Of a DNA stretch of 64,000 nucleotides, positions 36,931-45,251 are shown in pieces. Positions within the stretch are counted from its first letter, which is position 1. Each line of letters starts with the position of its first letter. The translations under genes were made by a program, and so were the position numbers. Where the stretch lies: positions 47,827-111,826 of the forward strand of contig JAIYBW010000008.1 of assembly GCA_027488375.1 (NCBI GenBank), in the 5' to 3' direction. The notes under the pieces were generated by a model that saw only the letters and a list, made by a program, of their open reading frames with translations, was not told the DNA's origin and searched no databases. The DNA is from Pseudomonadota bacterium (GTDB lineage Bacteria > Bdellovibrionota > Bacteriovoracia > Bacteriovoracales > Bacteriovoracaceae).

Positions 36931-36957
36931 AAAAGCCCATCCTGCAGATGGGCTTTT
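36931..36957 (+). terminator. Terminator after the arginase-family gene
   Basis: An 11-bp perfect stem, AAAAGCCCATC-CTGCA-GATGGGCTTTT, followed by more T. A classical rho-independent terminator ending 10-36 nt after the stop. Confidence 0.9.
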
Positions 36958-36961
36958 TTTA

Positions 36962-37276
36962 CGAGAGACACAAGGAGAAGTTAAAAAAATCCTATTTTTA
37001 ACTCCAACACACACACATGAACTTAATTAGCAAAGCTTGTGCCAACATCAAGATTTCAAAACTGAAATACAAATCATGCACTTGACGCAGATCTGAATTG
37101 ATTTCACCGTCACGCCTTTGACGTTTCTTCATTTTTTGCGTCAACGTCGTGACATAAAAAAAGATGAAATCATAGTTTATTAATCAGTTTTCTCTTCAAA
37201 AAGCAGTGCAGTGACGGCATAATGGCGAAATTAAATATGTCTTTTATTTTGCTATTACTTCAAAAGGAGAAGTTCC
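36962..37276 (+). other. 315-nt intergenic region upstream of pal
   Basis: This is the only gap above 300 bases. It carries no convincing ORF (a 22-codon ATG frame at 37017 has no ribosome site). It holds a set of nested inverted repeats at 37082-37172, listed separately, and an A/T-rich stretch before pal with the AAAAGGAG site. I could not fix a promoter: CATAAT at about 37220 with TTCAAA 17 nt upstream is one weak candidate. Confidence 0.5.
37082..37172. repeat. Nested inverted repeats built on TGACG/CGTCA
   Basis: Three arms pair around a common centre: TGATTTCA (37099-37106) with TGAAATCA (37165-37172), GTCACG (37109-37114) with CGTGAC (37148-37153), and TTGACG (37118-37123) with CGTCAA (37139-37144). 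In addition TTGACGCA (37082-37089) is complementary to TGCGTCAA (37137-37144). The result could be a structured RNA leader or paired operator sites. No T-tract follows, so it is not a terminator. Confidence 0.5.
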
Positions 37277-37771
37277 ATGTTCACACGTGCTTTTTTCACA
37301 ACTCTTATGGTGGCGTTTCTTGCAGTAGGTTGTTCTTCTAATAAACCAAAAAATGCTCAAGATGGTGCAGGAGCTGACGGCTCTAATGCTGGTATGACTC
37401 TTGAACTTAATGGTGATTCTGATTCAAACAAAGCCGGCGGTCTTCAAACTGTTTTCTTTGGTTTTGATTCATCTGATCTTGATTCAGCTGCTAAAAGCAC
37501 AATGAAATCAAATGCTGATTTCCTTAAATCAAATACAAAAGTTGATATCCAAGTTGAAGGTCACTGCGATGAGCGCGGTGGACGTCAGTATAACCTTGCT
37601 CTAGGTGAGCGTCGTGCAAAAGCTGTTCGTGAGTACCTCGTTGCTCTTGGTGTAGAAGCTAAAAGAATCTCTACAATTTCTTACGGAAATGAGCGTCCAG
37701 TTTCAGAAGGTCACGACGAGTCTGCATGGTCTAAAAACCGTCGCGGAAATTTCGTTGTTACAGCTAAATAA
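37277..37771 (+). CDS. pal: Peptidoglycan-associated lipoprotein
   Basis: A 164-residue protein. The signal ends in the lipobox FLAVGCSSN. A Gly/Asn/Asp-rich linker precedes the OmpA-like domain, which includes VFFGFDSSDLDSAAKS, VEGHCDERGGRQYNLALGERRA and RRGNFVV, the peptidoglycan-binding motifs of Pal. It links the outer membrane to the wall as part of Tol-Pal. The tolQRAB genes are not in the window. AAGGAG lies 9 nt before the ATG. Codon use looks optimised (few rare codons), consistent with high expression. Confidence 0.93.
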   Translation: MFTRAFFTTLMVAFLAVGCSSNKPKNAQDGAGADGSNAGMTLELNGDSDSNKAGGLQTVFFGFDSSDLDSAAKSTMKSNADFLKSNTKVDIQVEGHCDERGGRQYNLALGERRAKAVREYLVALGVEAKRISTISYGNERPVSEGHDESAWSKNRRGNFVVTAK

Positions 37772-37777
37772 GGCTAG

Positions 37778-38077
37778 ATGAAGTTAACTCTCCTTCTTTG
37801 TATTTTTATAACGGCGTGTGGTTTAACCACCACACGCCCTAAAGTTGAAATGAGTTACGCTCAGGCAGCCTTTATGGCCGCCAAAGAATCCGGGGCCGAT
37901 GTTCATGCCTCAAGTCTTTTTAGAAAAGCCGAAGACTACTACCTCAAGGCCAAATCCGCTTACCGTCGAAAGTATTTTAACAAGGCCAAAGAATTTGCTC
38001 TTCTTTCAAAAAAATATTCTGAACAGGCCGAATACGCAGCCGTTAGAAAAAAAGCCCTTGAAGGAAATGCAGAATAG
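37778..38077 (+). CDS. Small lipoprotein with DUF4398-like helical repeat
   Basis: A 99-residue protein with lipobox FITACGL. The mature part is an Ala/Lys-rich helical hairpin (SYAQAAFMAAKESGADVHAS, then FRKAEDYYLKAKSAY), the spacing of DUF4398 domains. Such proteins commonly accompany Pal/OmpA-type genes. It starts 6 nt after pal and precedes the CpoB-like gene, pointing to a role in envelope assembly near Tol-Pal. Confidence 0.7.
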   Translation: MKLTLLLCIFITACGLTTTRPKVEMSYAQAAFMAAKESGADVHASSLFRKAEDYYLKAKSAYRRKYFNKAKEFALLSKKYSEQAEYAAVRKKALEGNAE

Positions 38078-38147
38078 AAAAATCCTGCCCACTCTGTAAT
38101 CTTTAAGCTATGATGACTTTATCTCATTTAAAAAGGTGATAAGGACC

Positions 38148-38912
38148 ATGAAATTCTTAATTTTCTTTTCAATGCTTGCCCTCACATTCTCTTGTATTAA
38201 AACGGCTGAACAAGTCGAAAGAGAAAAACGCATGGAAACCATGAGCGAACAGATGAAAGACTCGCAAGGTCTTGTGGCCGATATGGTTTCTGATCTCAAA
38301 GAGCTTAAAAATCAAATTAATAAACTCAATGGGCGTCTTGAAGAACTTGAGCACAAAAATGGTCAAATGAGTCCTGAGACTCTGACAAAAATGAATGAAA
38401 CAGTGACTATGCTTAAGGCCCAACAAGAAACGAGCACAACTCAATTAAATCAAATCCAGAATGAACTTAAAGAGCAACGTGCTTTCATTGAAAAAGTCAC
38501 AACATCATTAAGCTCTCAATCATCTGGAGCTAGTAAGTCTCAAAAAAAAAGCGCAAAAAATGAATTAAATCATGCCCTAGAGCTGATTAAAAAAGATGCT
38601 TTTGCAGATGCACGAGCAGAACTCGAGCCCCTGATTGATCACTCTGATCTCACTCCTGGTGAAAAAAACAAAGTGCTCTTTGGACTTGGAAAAGTCGAGT
38701 ACTTCACAAAGAACCACGAGAAGTCGATGGTCTACTTTAGTAAAATTTTTACTCGCTTTCCTAAAGCTTCTCTGGCCCCGGCCTGCTTACTCTTCATAGG
38801 ACGCAATCTTGAGAAGATGAATAAAAAAGATGAAGCCAAAGAAGCCTTCACAAAAGTGATCGAAGATTATCCGGGAACAACGGAAGCCAAAGAGGCGAAA
38901 AAAGAATTGTAG
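38148..38912 (+). CDS. CpoB/YbgF-like lipoprotein with coiled coil and TPRs
   Basis: A 254-residue protein from ATG 38148, with AAGG at 38133 and a second AAGGA at 38141. The signal ends in a lipobox-like ALTFSCIK. Residues 20-115 form a coiled coil rich in Glu/Lys/Gln. The C-terminal 120 residues contain tetratricopeptide repeats (about residues 135-245), with the final GTTEAKEAKKEL closing a helix. This coiled-coil plus TPR plan is that of CpoB, which couples Tol energy to wall synthesis. It is third in the pal unit and ends 5 nt before tsaD. Confidence 0.75.
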   Translation: MKFLIFFSMLALTFSCIKTAEQVEREKRMETMSEQMKDSQGLVADMVSDLKELKNQINKLNGRLEELEHKNGQMSPETLTKMNETVTMLKAQQETSTTQLNQIQNELKEQRAFIEKVTTSLSSQSSGASKSQKKSAKNELNHALELIKKDAFADARAELEPLIDHSDLTPGEKNKVLFGLGKVEYFTKNHEKSMVYFSKIFTRFPKASLAPACLLFIGRNLEKMNKKDEAKEAFTKVIEDYPGTTEAKEAKKEL

Positions 38913-38917
38913 GTCAC

Positions 38918-39964
38918 TTGAAGTTAAATTCACGTCAAATTATTTTAGGCATTGAGACAAGTTGTGATGACACTTCAGTATGTCTTTTTGAAAAATCACC
39001 AGAGGGAAGTAAAATTCTGTCTCTCAATAGTTATAATCAAGATTTCCTTCTCGAAAAATGGGGTGGAGTTGTTCCAGAACTCGCGGCCCGCAGTCATTTA
39101 AAGGCTATTCCCCCTTTGCTCGAAGTTTCTTTTAAAGAAGCTTCACTTCGAGCTGATGAAGTCACTCATGTGGCGGTGACCACACATCCTGGTCTGGTGG
39201 GCTCCCTTCTCACAGGAATTAATCTGGCGAAAACTTTTGCCCTTATTCATCACTTACCTATTATTCCTGTGAATCATCTCTTTGCTCATCTTGAGGCCAT
39301 TCACCTGACTGAAAAAATTTCTTACCCCTATCTTGGTTTACTTGTGAGTGGGGGCCACTCAGCTTTTTTCTGGGTGAAAAGTCCAACTGATATGGAAGTC
39401 CTTGGCACCACACTTGATGATGCCGCAGGGGAAGCTTTTGATAAGGGTGGAAAGATTCTTGGCGTTGGATATCCCGCTGGACGAATTATTGATGAGCTAG
39501 CCTCTCAAGGTGATGCGAAAAAATTTCAATTCCCTATCAGCTATTTGAGAGATCGACCTGGCAAAATGAGTTTTTCAGGGCTTAAAACAGCTCTCAGAGT
39601 AAAACTTGAAAAGATGGCCCCTGAAGAAATAAAAATTGAACTTCCCCACTTGTGTGCAAGTTATCAAGAAGCGATTGTTCAGAGTTTGAGAATTAAAACA
39701 GAAGAAGTTATCGAGAAAATTCTCCAGCAAAATTTAAAGACATTTCAGACACCAATTGTTTTGGGTGGCGGAGTTGCTTGTAACTCTCGCTTAAGAGCAG
39801 TCATGCAGAAACATTTTAAAAATGTCTCTTTTGTAAAACCGACTTATTGCACGGATAATGCCGCCATGATTGCCAATTGGGCTTCTCTTGTTCCTGAGCG
39901 CGAGATTGCTTTTCCAGATTGTCTTGAACTTGAAGCTCAGGCCCGCTACGTGGAGAAGAAGTAA
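38918..39964 (+). CDS. tsaD: tRNA N6-threonylcarbamoyladenosine transferase
   Basis: A 348-residue TsaD, starting with TTG at 38918 (the only start that keeps ILGIETSCDDT close to the N-terminus). Its SD is only AGG. The metal-binding HxxxH is His120/His124 in NHLFAHLEA. PGLVGSLLTG, VSGGHSAFF and VLGGGVACNSRLR are conserved ATP-fold motifs. With TsaB/TsaE it attaches threonylcarbamoyl to A37 of ANN-decoding tRNAs. It overlaps rsmA by 1 nt (TAATG). Confidence 0.95.
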   Translation: MKLNSRQIILGIETSCDDTSVCLFEKSPEGSKILSLNSYNQDFLLEKWGGVVPELAARSHLKAIPPLLEVSFKEASLRADEVTHVAVTTHPGLVGSLLTGINLAKTFALIHHLPIIPVNHLFAHLEAIHLTEKISYPYLGLLVSGGHSAFFWVKSPTDMEVLGTTLDDAAGEAFDKGGKILGVGYPAGRIIDELASQGDAKKFQFPISYLRDRPGKMSFSGLKTALRVKLEKMAPEEIKIELPHLCASYQEAIVQSLRIKTEEVIEKILQQNLKTFQTPIVLGGGVACNSRLRAVMQKHFKNVSFVKPTYCTDNAAMIANWASLVPEREIAFPDCLELEAQARYVEKK

Positions 39965-40761
39965 TGTCAAAATTTCCTGTTGCTAATAAAAGTTTTGGGC
40001 AGCACTTTCTCAATAGCCCTACAGTGATTCAAAAGATTACGTCTCCTCTTCCTGAAAATTGTGAGGCGATTGTTGAAGTCGGACCTGGCCCGGCCGTTCT
40101 GACCCCTCATTTGGCCAGTTATGGAAAACCTCTCTTTGTGATAGAAATGGATGAGCGTTTTGTTGAACTCCTCTCTCCCGTGGTTGGCCCTCTTAATATC
40201 TTTAGGCAAGATGCTCTTGAATTTAATTGGCCACAATTTTTAGAACAGCATCAATTTAAATCTATTTGGCTTGTTTCTAATTTGCCTTATAACGTGAGTG
40301 TGCCACTGACTTTGAATTTTTTGAGAATTCCCCAAATAAAAAACATGACTCTCATGTATCAAAAAGAAGTGGCGGAAAAAATTCTGCCAAAAGATCTTAG
40401 AAATTCCATGGGCTCTCTCCATGTGCTGATGAAAACTCAATTTGAACTTAAGCATGTGGTTTATGCTCCTCCTGGAGCTTTTGTTCCACCTCCCAAAGTT
40501 GACTCTCAAGTGCTGCACTTTTCTCGAAAAGATCAACCTCTCATACCACTTGAAAAGTTAGATGATTTTGAAGCCTTCTTACGGCTTATCTTTGGAAATC
40601 GAAGAAAACAACTTGGTGGAATTTTACGCAAAGAATGGGGAGTAGAAAAAACGACTCATGTTCTTGCCACCCTTCCTCTTAATCCGGAAATCCGCTCAGA
40701 GGCTCTCTCTTTTGAGCAGGTATTAAAACTTTATGAAACTGCTGATCATTTTCCTTCTTAG
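39964..40761 (+). CDS. rsmA: 16S rRNA dimethyladenosine transferase
   Basis: A 265-residue KsgA-type methyltransferase. KSFGQHFLN and the SAM loop VEVGPGPAVLT (residues 38-47) are at the N-terminus. NLPYNVSVPL near residue 101 is the NxPY-type catalytic motif. VPPPKVDSQV is typical of the family. It dimethylates A1518/A1519 of 16S rRNA. It is coupled to tsaD by TAATG and overlaps the following outer-membrane gene by 29 nt. Confidence 0.95.
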   Translation: MSKFPVANKSFGQHFLNSPTVIQKITSPLPENCEAIVEVGPGPAVLTPHLASYGKPLFVIEMDERFVELLSPVVGPLNIFRQDALEFNWPQFLEQHQFKSIWLVSNLPYNVSVPLTLNFLRIPQIKNMTLMYQKEVAEKILPKDLRNSMGSLHVLMKTQFELKHVVYAPPGAFVPPPKVDSQVLHFSRKDQPLIPLEKLDDFEAFLRLIFGNRRKQLGGILRKEWGVEKTTHVLATLPLNPEIRSEALSFEQVLKLYETADHFPS

Positions 40762-42037
40762 CTTCTCCCAGATAAAGGCTTCGGTCCCAGAGCTTTTTGG
40801 GCAATCAGCTGGAGGTCTGGCCATTGGCCAGCAGGCCCAGAAAGAATCTGCGGCCAATAACTATGAGGCGCCGGCCCTGCAAGGTTTTTCAGATACTACT
40901 CAATTTAGTTTTGATGTTTTTTATATTTCGACTCATTTTACAGATATCAATAATGTTCTGATTAAAAATGAAACGAATACTGTAGGAACAAACGAGATCG
41001 GTGACGTCAAAGTGAATGCGACTCCATCGATGATGTTTGGCGCCCATCTCTCGACACCACTTTTTTCTCCTCAAGGGCCGAAACTAAATTTTTCTGCTTT
41101 CGCTCCTTTTGATAGAATGATGGAGGCCGATACTGGTGATCCGTATCAGCCTCGCTACGTGATGTACCAAGGGCGCTTCATGCGACCCGTTCTCATGGTG
41201 AGTGGGGCCCAAAGTTTTGGACTTTGGAGTTACTCCCTCGGGGCCCAAACAGGTTTTCAATCTAATGGGGAAGCCTACTTTATCACCCGCACTACTCCCG
41301 GAAGCCCTAGTCTTTCAAAACTTAGCTTTAATGCAAAACCTTCACTCGGTTTAAATTTTTCAGTGGCAAGAAAGTATGAAAATAAGGTGAGCTATTTTTC
41401 TTTTCAACAAGAAATGAAATCTAAACTTTATAATCATGCCACTGGTGAAACAGAAGTTGCGGGGGCCGGAGTTGGTCAATTTGATTTTGATTTAAGCTCT
41501 CTTCTTTACTATGACCCCATGACTCTCAGACTAGGTCACCAAATCCATCAGGCAGAAAACAGTTACTATTTTTCTCTCGAATTTCAACGATGGGATCAGT
41601 ACGAAAGTTCTATTCTAAAAATAAAAAAGCTGGGCGGAACCATTAATGGCTCGGATCAACTTGAGAATATCAAAACTAGAAACATCTTTATTCCTAAAAT
41701 CGGCATAGAGCACTCCATGAATTCCAAATGGATGCTGAAGGCCGGCTACTTTTATAGACCAACTCCTTTTGATCCAAGCAACTTAAAAAATCCTGGAAAT
41801 TCCATAGATGTAAGTAAACACGTGAGCTCAGTGGGCGTTGCTCACCTTTTCAATTTTTATCAAAAGATTCTCACTCTTGATTTTGCCTATCAGGCCCACT
41901 GGCTTGATCATCACAGCGTGACAAAAACTCCAAACCGCGAAGACGGTGATCCCTCTGAACAAAAGATCGGTTCGCCAGGTTATAAGGTTGGTGGTATGAT
42001 CCATGTTCTGAGCATGGGTCTCAACTGGAAGTACTAA
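40733..42037 (+). CDS. FadL/OMPP1-like outer-membrane transport protein
   Basis: A 434-residue protein with a signal peptide (MKLLIIFLLSFSQIKAS). After it, QSAGGLAIGQQAQKESAANN, then APALQGFSD, resembles the N-terminal hatch of FadL/TodX transporters (small-residue, Asn-Pro-Ala style plug). The remainder is long alternating barrel strands, and the chain ends GLNWKY with an aromatic residue. These proteins import hydrophobic compounds such as fatty acids and aromatics. The gene starts 29 nt inside rsmA and ends 1 nt into smpB (TAATG), an odd place for a porin within translation genes. Confidence 0.7.
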   Translation: MKLLIIFLLSFSQIKASVPELFGQSAGGLAIGQQAQKESAANNYEAPALQGFSDTTQFSFDVFYISTHFTDINNVLIKNETNTVGTNEIGDVKVNATPSMMFGAHLSTPLFSPQGPKLNFSAFAPFDRMMEADTGDPYQPRYVMYQGRFMRPVLMVSGAQSFGLWSYSLGAQTGFQSNGEAYFITRTTPGSPSLSKLSFNAKPSLGLNFSVARKYENKVSYFSFQQEMKSKLYNHATGETEVAGAGVGQFDFDLSSLLYYDPMTLRLGHQIHQAENSYYFSLEFQRWDQYESSILKIKKLGGTINGSDQLENIKTRNIFIPKIGIEHSMNSKWMLKAGYFYRPTPFDPSNLKNPGNSIDVSKHVSSVGVAHLFNFYQKILTLDFAYQAHWLDHHSVTKTPNREDGDPSEQKIGSPGYKVGGMIHVLSMGLNWKY

Positions 42038-42486
42038 TGGGCATAAAAATCATTTCTAAAAATCAACGGGCCGGTTACGATTACTTCATTGAAGATAAAT
42101 TTGAGTGCGGAATCGTGCTGCAGGGTACCGAAGTTAAGTCCCTAAGATTAGGTAAAGCCATTATTAATGAAGCTTTTATCGTGATTGATAATCAAGGCGA
42201 AGCCTGGCTTCAAAACGCCACTATTCCCCACTATGATTTTGGGAATATTAACAATCATCCTGAGACAAGAAAGCGTAAGTTATTGTTAAAGCGTGAAGAA
42301 ATCCATCAAATTGAAAAAAAAATGGCCATCAAAGGCATGACCCTGATTCCTCTGGCCCTGTATTTTAAAGACTCCCTGGTAAAATGTGAAATTGCGTTAG
42401 CAAAAGGTAAAAAACTCTTTGATAAGCGTGACACATCGGCTAAAAAGGACGTCGAACGCAAAATCAGACAAGGGCAGTACGAATAA
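42037..42486 (+). CDS. smpB: SsrA-binding protein SmpB
   Basis: A 149-residue protein of usual length. The oligonucleotide-binding core has YFIEDKFECGIVLQGTEVKSLR, conserved NEAF and the RKRKLLLKREEI motif. The C-terminal tail KGKKLFDKRDTSAKKD enters the decoding centre. It delivers tmRNA to stalled ribosomes. No ssrA gene is found nearby. It is coupled to both neighbours by 1-nt overlaps. Confidence 0.96.
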   Translation: MGIKIISKNQRAGYDYFIEDKFECGIVLQGTEVKSLRLGKAIINEAFIVIDNQGEAWLQNATIPHYDFGNINNHPETRKRKLLLKREEIHQIEKKMAIKGMTLIPLALYFKDSLVKCEIALAKGKKLFDKRDTSAKKDVERKIRQGQYE

Positions 42487-42824
42487 TGGAAACGACTTTA
42501 GATAATGTCCGCACCATCTATCCACTTAACAAGACCAAGGTCTTCACCACTGAAGAGGCCCAAGATCTTGTTCCGCTCCTTATGCTCATTTCTTCAAAAA
42601 CGAAGCGAGAACTTAATACACTTAATTCTCAATTAGGTTTTTGCAAAAATAATTCTGAAAAAGCGATTCTCATTCAAGACAAAATCAACGTCACGCTTGG
42701 GGCCTGGTCAGATAAAATCAGAAGACTCGGTGCCATTCCTGTTTCACTTTGCAAAGTTAGAATTCCTGCTGAAGACGGGCAATATCTTTGGGAATACCCA
42801 GAGAAACGCCTTCTCATGCAATAA
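42486..42824 (+). CDS. DUF2203-like protein
   Basis: A 112-residue soluble protein. KVFTTEEAQDLVPLL near the N-terminus and the tail RRLGAIPVSLCKVRIPAEDGQYLWEYPEKR fit the DUF2203 pattern (helical N-terminal part, then a Cys-Trp/E strand). No catalytic motif is known for the family. It starts at the smpB stop (TAATG) and is the last gene of the pal-to-smpB run, 4 nt before a convergent permease gene. Confidence 0.6.
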   Translation: METTLDNVRTIYPLNKTKVFTTEEAQDLVPLLMLISSKTKRELNTLNSQLGFCKNNSEKAILIQDKINVTLGAWSDKIRRLGAIPVSLCKVRIPAEDGQYLWEYPEKRLLMQ

Positions 42825-42828
42825 GAAA

Positions 42829-43560
42829 TTATTTTAACAGCTCTAAAATTCCCTCACTCAATACTTTGAGAGAAATGGCGACCAATAAAATATTAACGAT
42901 AAGATTAAAATTCTTATCAGTAATTTTTTTTGAAAGTGGTATTGAAATTCCCACCCCCAGAAGAGTCCCGATAATTAACAACAAGATATTTTCTTTGAGA
43001 AGATCAAAATTAACTTCAGCGGCTCCCCAGAAAGCAAAGATTTTTGATAACTGAAGCAGGGCCTGACCTGCGCTTTTCGTTGAGAGCATGCCTTGGCGAG
43101 GTAAATTCAGTCGATTAAAAAATGGCGTCACAAGAGGACCCACTGCACCTACAAAGACACTTAAAAATCCAGACACGCCTCCCAACCAGAAAAAAATCCA
43201 GGAGGTTGGTGCTTTCTGGGTTTTTAGCTTCCAAGGCAAAAGGGAAATCAAGATGAGCAGTCCCACTAATATTTTGAGCCAACTCGGATTAATCAAATGA
43301 AAAATCATCGCCCCTAACCAGGTCGATGGAATCATTAAAAGAAAATAATAAAAGACCGTTTTCCAATCCACATGTTTAAAAAAAAGACCAGATCGTAAAG
43401 CGTTCGATGAGAGTTGAGTAAAGCTATGTAAGGGAAGAGCAAGGGCCGGAGAAAAGAAGAGAAGGAGTCCGGCCAAAATGAGTGTGCCACCAGCAAGTCC
43501 AGTTAAACTTGAAACAAGTGAACCAAGAGTCACCAAAATAAAAAGGAGAATAGACTCCAT
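42829..43560 (-). CDS. TauE/SafE-family permease
   Basis: A 243-residue integral membrane protein with about eight transmembrane helices. The TauE/SafE pattern appears in the first repeat as SSLTGLAGGTLILAGLLLF and in the second as SVFVGAVGPLVTPFF. The family exports sulphonates or other organic anions, but the substrate is unknown here. ATG 43560 has AAAGG 6 nt upstream. A GTG at 43563 is equally open. It is coupled to the DUF2252-like gene by overlap. Confidence 0.75.
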   Translation of the reverse strand: MESILLFILVTLGSLVSSLTGLAGGTLILAGLLLFFSPALALPLHSFTQLSSNALRSGLFFKHVDWKTVFYYFLLMIPSTWLGAMIFHLINPSWLKILVGLLILISLLPWKLKTQKAPTSWIFFWLGGVSGFLSVFVGAVGPLVTPFFNRLNLPRQGMLSTKSAGQALLQLSKIFAFWGAAEVNFDLLKENILLLIIGTLLGVGISIPLSKKITDKNFNLIVNILLVAISLKVLSEGILELLK

Positions 43561-44669
43561 CACCAGCCTTTATAATCCTGGTAAAGTTGAATTTTTCTTC
43601 TCATGGCCTCAAAGGCCAGAGAAATTTCAAAGGTAAATAATTTTGAAATTTTAAGGTAGCGATCAAAATTGGCCTGAAAATCTTTTTCAATAAGTTCCGC
43701 CATTTTAGGATCCTTGAGACCCTTTCTATGTCCTTTACCTAATTCAGATCCCACAGATGTTGCAAAGTCACACAACTCATCTTTATCTAAAAACTTTTTG
43801 ACTTTCACAGCGAAGGAGGGAATTTGTCTCCCCCAGTACTGCTTATTATGAAATGTGCAATAACCTAATCGCTCCTCCATCCCATCAGCAAAAATTTTAC
43901 TCGCCTCGATCATGCGAAGACCATGATGCTCATATGGAGAATAAAAGAAGCGATTATTTTTCTCCTCATAAACTTCTTTGATATCCAAAAGGATAGCATC
44001 TTTATGGGAGTCTGGATTTTTTGGGAAGAGAGAAAGAATATAGTGCTTTTTCCCTAAACTTCCTGGAGTGAGTCCGGCCTCATCAACATAAAATTCATTC
44101 ATCAACTGGAGCTCATTTCTTGATTCAAGGTATTTAGTCAAAAGCTGAGTCACTGTTTCGCTGCGAGAATTTATTCTGAAGGCGCGCATTTTTCTCGCCC
44201 ATTTTTTATTGGCCCGCAAATACTCTCTCGTATTCATTTGCCAGCGCTCAGGAGTTGCCTCTTTCAGCATTTTGAGTTGCTTGTGAGGAATGTCTGGGTA
44301 AAGAAAATGAATAAAGTAAGCATCAATAAAATGCTCCACCACTCTATGGTCTAAAAATTCATCGTTGTCTTCCTGACGTAGAGAAAGGGAGCTCAGAAAT
44401 CGAATGATATCCCAACAGTAAGGACCCATCCGGGAGCGATCAAAATCCATCATCGCTGATCCGTGGGAGGTTCGAACATAGTTATCCACATGGGGATTTC
44501 CATGAATAAATGTCGTGGGAACTTTTGTCAGATCTACAAAACGCTGAAGCTTGGCCTGCATGATCGGGCCCGCCATCCGGAAAAAAAGATACCTTGCTTC
44601 CTTACGAGGGGGCGGGTTAATACTTAAGCGTTTTTGAAAGATTTGGGCCTGTCGTAAATACTCTTCCAT
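43560..44669 (-). CDS. DUF2252-like, kinase-fold protein
   Basis: About 369 residues from ATG 44669. A GTG at 44723 would add 18 residues, and neither start has a clear ribosome site. The core reads FIHGNPHVDNYV, then MMDFDRSRMGPYCWDIIRFLSSL, which corresponds to the catalytic loop and metal loop of aminoglycoside-phosphotransferase-like proteins as arranged in DUF2252. The usual Asp of the HGDxHxxN loop is Asn here, while the DFD metal motif is kept. Function unknown. It is followed immediately by the TauE-type permease. Confidence 0.55.
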   Translation of the reverse strand: MEEYLRQAQIFQKRLSINPPPRKEARYLFFRMAGPIMQAKLQRFVDLTKVPTTFIHGNPHVDNYVRTSHGSAMMDFDRSRMGPYCWDIIRFLSSLSLRQEDNDEFLDHRVVEHFIDAYFIHFLYPDIPHKQLKMLKEATPERWQMNTREYLRANKKWARKMRAFRINSRSETVTQLLTKYLESRNELQLMNEFYVDEAGLTPGSLGKKHYILSLFPKNPDSHKDAILLDIKEVYEEKNNRFFYSPYEHHGLRMIEASKIFADGMEERLGYCTFHNKQYWGRQIPSFAVKVKKFLDKDELCDFATSVGSELGKGHRKGLKDPKMAELIEKDFQANFDRYLKISKLFTFEISLAFEAMRRKIQLYQDYKGW

Positions 44670-44747
44670 ATATAGACTATTCCGCTCTTTGACCTTCAGG
44701 TCAATATGAGAATTCCCTTCCACTCTGAATTGGGCTAATATTGTAGG

Positions 44748-45251
44748 ATGAAAGATAAATTAAGACAGCATTTCCTTAAAATTGGCCCCCGCCGTTTTGT
44801 CCTAATCACAGTTTTTTCTCTGCTTATTTTAGATCTTCTCACTGGTCACACTTTTAGAATGTCTCTCATCCAAAATGGCTTTTCAGAAAAACTAGTCCAG
44901 CTTTCAATTAAGCAGGCCAATCTTCAAGCAAGTGACCTCTCCAATGAAACACTTTCTGAAGTTCACAATCTCATGAACATGAGTCTAGATTTTATGCTGG
45001 GCCTGATTCTTGTGAACAATATCTTTTTTTATTTTTTCTATTTCAAAAAAAAGTTATGGGCCTATTCTTATGTGGCTTTCTATACTCTCACGGCCGGATT
45101 CTTATCCTTGTCGATGATTTTTGATAAACATATCAACACAGGATGGCTTATTTTTAATATCGCCACGATCCCGATGTATCTTTATCTTTTTCTTGGTGTG
45201 AAGCTCTTAAAAGCTGAAACTACCCTTGCGCCAAAAAAGAAGGGACAATAA
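44748..45251 (+). CDS. Small membrane protein, unknown
   Basis: A 167-residue protein with four predicted transmembrane segments, around residues 17-34, 80-98, 102-122 and 132-150, and a basic tail (APKKKGQ). I recognise no family. It is divergent from the DUF2252-like gene and overlaps the convergent Cys-cluster gene by 32 nt. Confidence 0.55.
   Translation: MKDKLRQHFLKIGPRRFVLITVFSLLILDLLTGHTFRMSLIQNGFSEKLVQLSIKQANLQASDLSNETLSEVHNLMNMSLDFMLGLILVNNIFFYFFYFKKKLWAYSYVAFYTLTAGFLSLSMIFDKHINTGWLIFNIATIPMYLYLFLGVKLLKAETTLAPKKKGQ

Noticed and set aside
37017..37085. A 22-codon ATG frame upstream of pal
   Set aside because: No Shine-Dalgarno, no family resemblance, and it ends inside the inverted repeats.
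42037..42486. Possible ssrA (tmRNA) gene near smpB
   Set aside because: No tRNA-like ends or tag frame are visible in the flanks, which are fully coding.
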